Below, in pieces: positions 8,763 through 14,365 of a stretch of DNA of 14,365 nt (position 1 is the first letter of the stretch; every line of letters starts with the position of its first letter). This stretch comes from Bin5 sp034428395. GTDB lineage: Bacteria; Chloroflexota; Anaerolineae; Caldilineales; Caldilineaceae. A model generated the notes under the pieces. That model was given only the letters and a program-made list of their open reading frames with translations, made no database searches and was not told where the DNA came from. The DNA lies in contig DAOUHX010000264.1 in the NCBI GenBank assembly GCA_034428395.1, positions 1-14,365 on the forward strand, given 5' to 3'. The translations under genes and the position numbers were made by a program.

Positions 8763-9846
8763 TTCCGACAATCTCGCTGATCTTCTCTTCCATTGCGCCA
8801 ACTTCACCGGGGTCGAGTGTTCCCAGCAGATAGTCGCAGCGCCACTTGGCGCCTCCGGCCAGCTCCCTCACATTCCCCTGTTCTCGCTCGGCGGCCTTGC
8901 CTTCGGCTCCGGCCGTAGCGGGGAGGACCAGGCCCAGCGCGTCTTGGTCCGGCGTTCGGCTTATCCAGCGGACGCCCACGGGAAGCTGCTGGGGGCGGTG
9001 CCGCACGTAGTCAGCCCCACCGTCAGGATGCACCTGCATCGTGTGTGCCCAACCGTCCGCATCGGCCTTATAGTCTATGCTGAAGACCATTTCAGGGTCG
9101 AAGGAGAGAGATGCGTCAAGCAAATGATGTTCTCCAGGTTCCTCGGCCAGCCGTTCGAGAAACTTCAGATAGTCGGGACCTGGGCTGACATGGCTGGGAA
9201 TGCTCCGCCGCACGCGCACCGACTCCCGTGAAACCTGCGCGCTGTACACGAGTCGGCCGTCGTTGACCGGCCGGTAATTCGCGTGTCCCATATACATGAA
9301 CTCCATGGGCGTCTCTTTGCAGTTTCGGAAAACAACGGACACGTGGACTTCTTTTGCGCCGGCGTAAAACTTGAGCAACGGCCTCGCAGTGTAGTTATAC
9401 TGGAAGGCAACCGTGTGCTGGTACTCGCCTCCCAATCCGATGTATTCTCCGTCCTGGTCTTCACCAAGAACGAGCCAGGCCTGCTGAAACCGGGCGTTGG
9501 GCAACTCCCCGTGGAGCGGATGATCGTCCTCCTCGGTAGGCACGCCCATCGCCGTAAACCCACAATGCAACAAGAACCCCCCGTACGTCCGCACGTACTC
9601 GGTAGTCGGGTTCGGCTGGCTGAACATCGACTTCATGGTAACGTTCCGCCCGCCAAGAGTAGCGCTCCAGATCTGCTGTCCCTGAAAGGGCAGCATCACC
9701 AGTTCACTGGCGCCGTTTGCCAGCAACACTGCCTCGACGCCGCTATCATAGCGGAAAAGTGAGGCGCGAAGTTCCCCGCTTTCAATGAATGACCGCCTCT
9801 TTTCGGAAAAGAATGGCCGCTGCAAACTTACTCTTACCGGATTCAT
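8749..9846 (-). CDS. Aldose 1-epimerase-like (DUF4432-type) protein
   Basis: Predicted galactose-mutarotase-fold protein of 365 residues, probably cytoplasmic since no signal peptide is visible. Seen (numbering from the ATG): a beta-rich N-terminus ending in GQQIWSATLGGRNVT, the HPLHGELPNA motif (109-118) matching the sugar-epimerase HGxxxN-type loop, a central beta run, and MGHANYRPV (186-194), which resembles the second histidine motif of this superfamily. These suggest carbohydrate binding or anomer interconversion, but the substrate is unknown and the call to DUF4432 is from memory of the family pattern. ATG 9846 was chosen; a TTG three codons earlier is possible and neither has a clear ribosome-binding site. 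It is first in the operon with lysZ (14-nt overlap) and lysJ, an unexpected partner for amino-acid biosynthesis. Confidence 0.75.
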
Positions 9847-9900
9847 TGAACACAAGATGTTTCGGAGAATTCCCGGCTCGGTTCGAGCTGGATCGCCGGA

Positions 9901-9930
9901 ACCATTCGGTAGTCAATACCGGCGAATGGT
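9901..9930. promoter_or_regulatory. Inverted repeat, candidate operator or leader hairpin of the DUF4432-lysZ-lysJ operon
   Basis: Perfect 8-bp arms ACCATTCG (9901-9908) and CGAATGGT (9923-9930) flank 14 nt. An alternative pairing adds CGGTA/TACCG around a 5-nt loop inside ACCATT/AATGGT. It lies in the divergent intergenic region 55 bp from the DUF4432 start, at the place where the predicted minus-strand transcript would begin. A dimeric repressor site is the simplest reading. A 5'-end RNA hairpin is the alternative. Confidence 0.45.
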
Positions 9931-9933
9931 ATC

Positions 9934-9962
9934 ATGATAAGGGAGGTTTGAAAAGGTGAAGA
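9934..9962 (-). promoter_or_regulatory. Candidate promoter for the DUF4432-lysZ-lysJ operon
   Basis: On the minus strand, TCTTCA (forward 9957-9962) and TATCAT (forward 9934-9939, 5/6 to the -10 consensus) are 17 nt apart. Transcription would begin near 9927, inside the inverted repeat at 9901-9930, leaving a leader of about 80 nt. The -35 is weak, so activator help or low basal activity is possible. Predicted by eye. Confidence 0.4.
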
Positions 9963-9973
9963 CGTGGTGGCTA

Positions 9974-9982
9974 TGCTATAAT
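9974..9982 (+). promoter_or_regulatory. Extended -10 promoter for the RCK gene
   Basis: TGC followed by a perfect TATAAT (9977-9982) makes an extended -10 element. No good -35 lies at the proper distance (9954-9959 is poor; TTGAAA at 9948-9953 is 23 nt away), which is tolerable for extended -10 promoters. The start would be near 9989, giving a leader of about 160 nt before the GTG at 10150. The -35 region overlaps that of the opposing minus-strand promoter. Confidence 0.5.
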
Positions 9983-9997
9983 GCGGCCACACTGAGA

Positions 9998-10024
9998 AGG
10001 GCGGTATTCTTCGCCTTCCGCCCT
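9998..10024 (+). other. Hairpin in the long leader of the RCK gene; rest of leader unassigned
   Basis: AGGGCGG (9998-10004) pairs with CCGCCCT (10018-10024) around a 13-nt loop, just after the predicted transcription start. A second weak pairing, GGAAC (10035-10039) with GTTCC (10072-10076), lies further on. No U-run follows either. I recognise no riboswitch in 9990-10149; apart from these pairings and the ribosome-binding site just before 10150 the stretch shows nothing. Confidence 0.35.
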
Positions 10025-10149
10025 GACATCCGATGGAACTATGCGAGGATGGCGCGAGCAGCGGTCAATCAGTTCCCTGCTCCTGTTAGACCTGACTTGC
10101 CAGACAGAGACTCGCCAGCATCGCAGATTTCACTTTCAAGGAGTTTGTA

Positions 10150-10938
10150 GTGTCGCTGGCCCGATGGCTCGGCGGTATGTTCCGGCGAGTCTCCCCACTG
10201 TCAGCGCAAGAGGCTGCGCCGTCCCATGATGTTGGCGTAAGCAAACAGGGGAATGGAAACGCGCCGCCTTCCCCCTTCACGCACAATCGCCGCGAATCGG
10301 AGTTTGTTGTTGTCGGTCTGGGGCGTTTTGGGACGGCAGTAGCGACGACGCTCGTGGAGCACGGCTGCACTGTTCTGGCCATCGACTCTGACCACGACCG
10401 GGTACAAGCGCTTAGCGGGGAGTTGCCCCACGTGGTCCAGTTGGATGCGACTAACGTAGATGCGCTGCGCCAGGTCGGAGTGGAGACTTTCGATACCGGC
10501 CTCGTCTGCATCGGAACTGACTTTGAGAACAACCTGCTCGCAACGGTACTCCTTCGCCAATTGGGCGTACAGCGGGTGATCACCAAGGCGCTGACCGTCA
10601 CGCAGCGCGAGATCCTGCTGAAGGTGGGCGCACACGAGGTCATCCTGCCTGAACATGAGGCCGGTCGAAGGCTTGGCCGCAAGATGGCCATCGATCATCT
10701 GGTGGACTACCTCGAAGTGAGCAATGACGTGGGCGTCGTTGAGCTTCTGGCGCCCCCCAGCACATGGGAACATTCGTTGGAGGAACTCAGCCTACGTCAA
10801 CGTTACGAACTGACAGTCATCGCCGTTCGCCGCGGTGATGATCTGATCGTTAGTCCAAGCGCCACCTTTCGAATCAAAGAAGAAGACATCATCGTCGTGT
10901 TGGGCCGAATGGAGGACGCAGAGCGTCTTCGCCAGTGA
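10150..10938 (+). CDS. TrkA/KtrA-type RCK potassium-channel regulatory subunit
   Basis: Cytoplasmic NAD(H)/nucleotide-binding regulator that forms a ring on a membrane K+ transporter (TrkH/KtrB type) and gates it. Its 262 residues comprise a Rossmann RCK_N domain beginning at FVVVGLGRFG (52-61), with the acidic residue at the end of strand two in LAIDSD (76-81) and GTDFENNLLAT (122-132), then an RCK_C domain from about 190 (VSNDVGVVELLAP to the end). About 50 residues of Ser/Pro/Asn-rich, likely disordered sequence precede the Rossmann fold, which is unusual. The GTG start is well supported by AAGGAG 6 nt upstream, so the extension is real. No membrane partner gene is in the window. hisD follows after 45 bp on the same strand, perhaps by readthrough only. 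Whether it is KtrA, KtrC or TrkA cannot be settled here. Confidence 0.9.
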   Translation: MSLARWLGGMFRRVSPLSAQEAAPSHDVGVSKQGNGNAPPSPFTHNRRESEFVVVGLGRFGTAVATTLVEHGCTVLAIDSDHDRVQALSGELPHVVQLDATNVDALRQVGVETFDTGLVCIGTDFENNLLATVLLRQLGVQRVITKALTVTQREILLKVGAHEVILPEHEAGRRLGRKMAIDHLVDYLEVSNDVGVVELLAPPSTWEHSLEELSLRQRYELTVIAVRRGDDLIVSPSATFRIKEEDIIVVLGRMEDAERLRQ

Positions 10939-10983
10939 GCAGGCCGAACAGCGCTCCAAACACTACCCGCCCCATACAGATCC

Positions 10984-12345
10984 ATGTCACCAGAGTTCCC
11001 GATCCTGGATCCTGACTCTGCCCGGCGATCGATTCTTCGACGCCAGCCCTGGGACGCATTCGAAGTACCGGAGCAGATGTTGGACGAAAATGAACGCATT
11101 TTCGGCGAGCGTATCGGTCCGGACGAAGGCGTGCGCCGTATCTTGGCCGACGTACGCACGCGCGGCGACGCCGCCGTGCACGACTGGACCCTAAAGTTGG
11201 ATGGCGTACGTATAGACGATCTGCGCGTCAATCCTGAGACGGTTCTGCGTTCTTCTGCAGAAGTCGGCCCGGATGTCTATGGTGCCCTTGTTCTGGCCGC
11301 CGAACGGATCGAGCGATTTCACAGCAGGCAGCCCAACCAGAGTTGGATCCAGAACGACGAGGAGGGCACGGTCGGCCAACTGGTACGCCCCATTGACCGC
11401 GTCGGCATCTATGTGCCTGGCGGCACAGCGCCGTTGCCGAGCACTCTTCTGATGACGGCCATCCCGGCGCGTGTGGCCAACGTGCGCGAGATTATCGTTG
11501 TAACGCCGCCTCAGAGAGAGACGGGGCTGCCAAGCAGCGTTACGCTGGCCGCGGCCGCGGTGGCGCGCGTAGACGCAGTCTACACGGCCGGCGGCGCGCA
11601 GGCAGTCGCTGCCCTCGCCTTCGGCACCGAGTCGATTCCGGCCGTTGACAAGATTTGCGGCCCGGGCAGCCTGTTCGTCACGCTGGCGAAGCGGCAGCTG
11701 TTTGGCCTTGTCGGCATCGACGGACTGCCCGGTCCGACCGAGACCGTCATCGTCGCTGACGACTGTGCCGACCCTGAGATGGCCGCGGCGGACCTGCTGG
11801 CGCAGGCCGAACACGACGTGCTGGCCAGCGCCGTGCTGCTGACACCCAGCCGGGCGCTGGCAAAGAAGGTGCAGGCGGCCGTACATGCCCAGCTGGAGGA
11901 GCTGGAACGGGCGTCGATTGCCGGCGCGACGTTTGCCCGCAGCGCCGGCATTGTCGTCACCGAGACACTGCCGCACGCCTTCGCACTGGCGAACGAATAC
12001 GCGCCCGAGCACCTCTGTCTATTGGTCGAGGACCCGTGGCGCTGGGTTGACCACGTGCAGAATGCGGGCGGGTTATTCCTCGGCGAACGCAGTTTTGAGG
12101 TGTTGGGTGATTACACCGCGGGGCCGAGCCACGTAATGCCGACCGGCGGGACGGCCCGCTTCGCCAGCCCCGTGAATGTGACCGACTTCGGCAAGTTGAT
12201 CAGCATTATCGGACTCAATGAGAGCGCGCTCGAATCGATCGGCCCGGCCGCAGAGACCCTCGCCCGAACGGAAGGTCTGGGAGGCCACGCCGCGGCCGTG
12301 CGCAGACGCCTCAACAGTCAATCGCTACGAGAGGACCAACTCTGA
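10984..12345 (+). CDS. hisD: Histidinol dehydrogenase
   Basis: Zinc enzyme that performs the last two oxidations of histidine synthesis, L-histidinol to L-histidine with 2 NAD+. Its 453 residues cover the full family length. Zinc and catalytic residues are all in place: QAEH (Gln274, His277), EYAPEHL with Glu342 and His343, GDYTAGPSH with Asp376, and GLGGH with His435. The VGIYVPGGTAPLPST segment (140-154) and YTAGGAQAVAALAFGT are standard. Two normally conserved spots vary: CGPGSLFV in place of the usual GPGN-type loop, and GLPGPTE in place of a more common AGPSE. The ATG at 10984 is preferred because the ARRSILRR region just behind it matches the normal N-terminus, although there is no clear ribosome-binding site. 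hisC begins 2 nt after its stop, so the pair is an operon. Confidence 0.96.
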   Translation: MSPEFPILDPDSARRSILRRQPWDAFEVPEQMLDENERIFGERIGPDEGVRRILADVRTRGDAAVHDWTLKLDGVRIDDLRVNPETVLRSSAEVGPDVYGALVLAAERIERFHSRQPNQSWIQNDEEGTVGQLVRPIDRVGIYVPGGTAPLPSTLLMTAIPARVANVREIIVVTPPQRETGLPSSVTLAAAAVARVDAVYTAGGAQAVAALAFGTESIPAVDKICGPGSLFVTLAKRQLFGLVGIDGLPGPTETVIVADDCADPEMAAADLLAQAEHDVLASAVLLTPSRALAKKVQAAVHAQLEELERASIAGATFARSAGIVVTETLPHAFALANEYAPEHLCLLVEDPWRWVDHVQNAGGLFLGERSFEVLGDYTAGPSHVMPTGGTARFASPVNVTDFGKLISIIGLNESALESIGPAAETLARTEGLGGHAAAVRRRLNSQSLREDQL

Positions 12346-12347
12346 AG

Positions 12348-13544
12348 ATGGATGCCGCCAGGATGCAATCATTGCTCAATCCGCTGCTTGCTGGGCTGGA
12401 GGAGTATACTCCGATTCAGCCTTTCGAGGTTCTCAGTCGAAAGCTGGGAATCCCGGCCTCTGATATCGTCAAGCTCGACGCTAACGAAAACCCCTACGGT
12501 CCGCATCCGGCGGTTGCCGCGGCACTGGCCGAGTACGCCTACTACCACATTTACCCGGACCCGCAACAGACCGAATTGCGCGAGGCGCTCGCGGTCCACC
12601 TGGAAGACGAGCAACGAGGTGTCGACGGCGGATCCGACGATGCAGGCGGCGCGTCAACAGCGAAAGTACCGGTCGAGCAGATCCTGGCAACCCACGGCCT
12701 GGACGAGTTGCTCGACAATATCTGTCGCCTATTTCTTGTTCCCGGCGATGCCGTCATAAACATTCCGCCCACTTTTGGGATGTACAGTTTCGACGCCAAG
12801 CTGGTCGGTGGGAAGGTGATCGAGGTCTGGCGGGACGAGGGATTCCACGCCGACGTTGATGCGATCGGGGAGCTTGTCGACAGGGAGTCGCACGCGGCGG
12901 GGAAGTCTGCACCGAAGTTGCTTTTCCTGACCTCGCCCAACAATCCGACAGGGACGTGGCTGCCGAACGAGGACTTGCTGCGGCTGCTTGAGTTGCCGCT
13001 GATGGTTGTGCTGGATGAAGCCTACGTGGAGTTTGCCGAGGAGAAAAGCCGCGCGCCTTGGGTTCTGAAGCACGACAACCTGGTCGTCCTGCGCACCTTT
13101 TCCAAGTCGGCCGGCATCGCCGGCCTGCGATTGGGCTACGGAGTGGTCCCTGCGTGGCTGATGCCCTATCTTTGGAGCTTCAAGCAGCCGTATAACGTCA
13201 ATGTTGCAGCCACAGTTGCCGGGCTGGCCAGCCTGAAGCAGGCAGAGGCGATGAACTCGATCGTGGAGAAAATCAGGTCTGAGAGAGACAGGCTCTTTCA
13301 GGCGCTGCTGGCCGTTCCCTACCTCTCACCCTACCCTTCGAACGCCAACTTTGTCCTCTGTTCCGTGACAGGTTTCCGTTGCAGTGGCGAAGGTGACGCA
13401 GCCGCGCTCAAGCTTGCGCTCGAAGAGCGGGGCATCCTCGTGCGCTACTATCAGAAGCCGGGGCTGGAAAACTGCATTCGCATTTCCGTAGGGCGTCCAG
13501 AACAAACGGACAGGTTGCTGGCCGAGCTGCACCGGCTCTACTGA
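12348..13544 (+). CDS. hisC: Histidinol-phosphate aminotransferase
   Basis: Class-I/II pyridoxal-phosphate aminotransferase interconverting imidazole-acetol phosphate with glutamate and L-histidinol phosphate. Its 398 residues are slightly long for HisC (about 350-370). Seen: DANENPYGPHP (44-54), IYPDPQQTELREAL (68-81), SPNNPTG (196-202), DEAYVEF (223-229) with the PLP-ring Asp, the Schiff-base Lys253 in FSKSAGIAGLRLGYG, and IRISVGRPEQTDRLL near the end. A 20-residue Gly/Asp/Ala/Ser-rich stretch (about 88-107) is inserted between the small-domain helix and the cofactor-binding loop. That loop reads THGLDE where HisC usually has a G-N-G-S-D-E type motif. GAGAGGA lies about 12 nt before the ATG, inside the hisD end; a second ATG at 12363 is possible. 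No terminator with a U-run is seen in the 99 bp before the convergent Nudix gene. Confidence 0.94.
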   Translation: MDAARMQSLLNPLLAGLEEYTPIQPFEVLSRKLGIPASDIVKLDANENPYGPHPAVAAALAEYAYYHIYPDPQQTELREALAVHLEDEQRGVDGGSDDAGGASTAKVPVEQILATHGLDELLDNICRLFLVPGDAVINIPPTFGMYSFDAKLVGGKVIEVWRDEGFHADVDAIGELVDRESHAAGKSAPKLLFLTSPNNPTGTWLPNEDLLRLLELPLMVVLDEAYVEFAEEKSRAPWVLKHDNLVVLRTFSKSAGIAGLRLGYGVVPAWLMPYLWSFKQPYNVNVAATVAGLASLKQAEAMNSIVEKIRSERDRLFQALLAVPYLSPYPSNANFVLCSVTGFRCSGEGDAAALKLALEERGILVRYYQKPGLENCIRISVGRPEQTDRLLAELHRLY

Positions 13545-13643
13545 ATCACTTCTTACGGCCAGGCCGGACGGGCCGCTACCTCAACTCCATTTCCAGGGCG
13601 AAGAGTAGTATCTCTGGTCGAAAGGCTGCTCAGTTCAGGATCA

Positions 13644-14192
13644 TCACTTTCCTAGCAGCTTGAGCAATGCCTTCTCCCCTCTCGTCAACTGGAACCTGTT
13701 GACCGTGCCGCGCGCACGAAAACACGCTTCCAACTCGAATCCGCCAACCTCAGCCGTTCCAGAATCGTACCTGCCAGCCTCGGCCCGATAGATCAGCTGT
13801 AGGAAATCGGGGTAAGGGTAGGGATATCCATCGGGCCTGGAAGAGTGAATATGGTAGTGGAACATGGCAAATGGAGCCGGTTCGCATCGGGCGGACCAGC
13901 CCGTTTCTTCCAGCAGCTCCCTCTCCAAGGCATCCAGCAGCCCTTCTCCGTCGGCTAGACGTCCGCCGGGAACGATGTGACGGCCGGCGGGGTCCCGCAC
14001 GACCATGATATCTGAGCCGCGAGTCAGCAATGCCCTGACTGTGGTTACCAGTTGCAAGGGCGGGGAAGCCTTCCTCTTAAGGGCGTAGGTGGAGCGGGTC
14101 TGGACCAGCCTGATTCCGCCTCCCGACCAGACAATCTCTTCTTCTGCCAGAGGAGTTCGGCCTTTGAGGAACTCGGCCAAAGGCTCTTTCAT
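13644..14192 (-). CDS. Nudix hydrolase
   Basis: Hydrolase of nucleoside diphosphates linked to another moiety; the exact substrate is unknown. Numbered from the ATG at 14192 (182 residues), the complete Nudix box GX5EX7REUXEEXGU is present: Gly77, Glu83, Arg91-Glu92, Glu95-Glu96 and Gly98 (start of the box GGRLADGEG). About 50 residues with a Trp and basic patches (VWSGGGIRLVQTRSTYALKR) precede the Nudix fold and are not assigned. A Tyr/Pro-rich loop DGYPYPYPDFLQL follows the box and may define a substrate subgroup. A TTG start at 14216 would add eight residues and leave 6 nt after the upstream gene; neither start has a good ribosome-binding site, so translation may be coupled to the exonuclease gene ahead. 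Confidence 0.92.
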   Translation of the reverse strand: MKEPLAEFLKGRTPLAEEEIVWSGGGIRLVQTRSTYALKRKASPPLQLVTTVRALLTRGSDIMVVRDPAGRHIVPGGRLADGEGLLDALERELLEETGWSARCEPAPFAMFHYHIHSSRPDGYPYPYPDFLQLIYRAEAGRYDSGTAEVGGFELEACFRARGTVNRFQLTRGEKALLKLLGK

Positions 14193-14222
14193 TTGCGTCT
14201 GCCGCGCGTCGAGCAAGGTAAT

Positions 14223-14365
14223 TCAGCCGGACTGCTCTGAGCGCGCCATGTGCCGGAGAATCTGACTGGCCAGGCGGGCATCGGCCGCGGCGCGATGCGC
14301 GTTCTGGCTGGGGATCCCGCACTGCCGTCCCGCCTTTTGCAGGCCCTGCCACCTGGCGTTGCGAA
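14223..14365 (-). CDS. DnaQ-like DEDDh 3'-5' exonuclease (C-terminal fragment; 5' part beyond the window)
   Basis: Only the last 46 codons and the stop are inside the window. They read WQGLQKAGRQCGIPSQNAHR followed by AAADARLASQIL and a short polar tail. The block NAHRAAADA (about 25 residues before the end) matches the ExoIII-epsilon motif HxAxxD of the RNase T/DNA polymerase III epsilon family, where the His is the general base and the Asp binds a catalytic metal. Family membership is inferred from this motif alone; it cannot be decided whether this is a polymerase proofreading subunit or a stand-alone exonuclease. The Nudix gene follows closely on the same strand (6 or 30 nt depending on its start), so the two are probably cotranscribed. 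Confidence 0.7.
   Translation of the reverse strand, partial: RNARWQGLQKAGRQCGIPSQNAHRAAADARLASQILRHMARSEQSG

Noticed and set aside
9990..10149. c-di-AMP (ydaO-type) riboswitch ahead of the potassium regulator
   Set aside because: The position would be right, but I could not find the conserved core of that riboswitch; only generic short hairpins are visible.
9956..10150. Possible 64-residue protein upstream of the RCK gene, with GGGAGG ahead of its GTG
   Set aside because: It begins upstream of the best promoter element (TATAAT at 9977-9982), runs into the ribosome-binding site of the real gene, and resembles nothing known.
11191..12012. 273-codon open frame on the minus strand
   Set aside because: It lies opposite the complete hisD gene and shows no motif.
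13556..13575. CGGCC/GGCCG pairing as a terminator between the convergent hisC and Nudix genes
   Set aside because: Only 5 bp with a 10-nt loop and no T-run on either strand.

Overview
The window reads as an ordinary chromosomal segment from a G+C-rich bacterium, most probably a Chloroflexota member (Caldilineae/Anaerolineae-like). This is an inference. It rests on the Tat-exported, Ala/Glu-linkered lipoprotein solute-binding protein, the LysW-type amino-acid kinase and aminotransferase pair, and the general look of the housekeeping proteins. No rRNA, tRNA, transposase, phage gene or CRISPR array was seen.

Layout. Positions 1-9846 form one leftward (minus-strand) run. In order of transcription it holds an aldose-1-epimerase-like DUF4432-type protein, a LysZ-type kinase whose start overlaps the preceding stop, a LysJ/ArgD-type aminotransferase, a VOC (glyoxalase-fold) protein, thioredoxin reductase, a divergent MurJ-type flippase, a membrane-anchored HExxH metallopeptidase-like protein, and a Tat lipoprotein peptide-binding protein cut by the left edge. 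A 303-bp divergent intergenic region (9847-10149) separates this from a rightward run of a TrkA/KtrA-type RCK protein, hisD and hisC. The right end (13644-14365) is leftward again, with a Nudix hydrolase behind the C-terminal tail of a DnaQ-like DEDDh exonuclease cut by the right edge.

How the genes work together. lysZ and lysJ encode two of the steps that act on an amino acid carried on the small protein LysW (lysine and/or arginine/ornithine synthesis); lysW, lysX and lysY are not in the window. hisD and hisC catalyse the last and third-from-last steps of histidine synthesis and are 2 nt apart. trxB and murJ are housekeeping functions (thiol redox, lipid-linked precursor flipping). The window is therefore mainly core metabolism and envelope functions, with no defence or mobile system.

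The points most worth a second look are: (i) a 458-residue anchored protein carrying HExxH plus NExxSD, a thermolysin-like zinc-site signature in an otherwise unfamiliar protein; (ii) a MurJ homologue lacking most of the charged cavity residues known to be essential in E. coli MurJ; (iii) an operator-like perfect inverted repeat placed at the predicted start site of the DUF4432-lysZ-lysJ operon; and (iv) an 8-bp stem-loop ending 3 nt before the murJ start codon.
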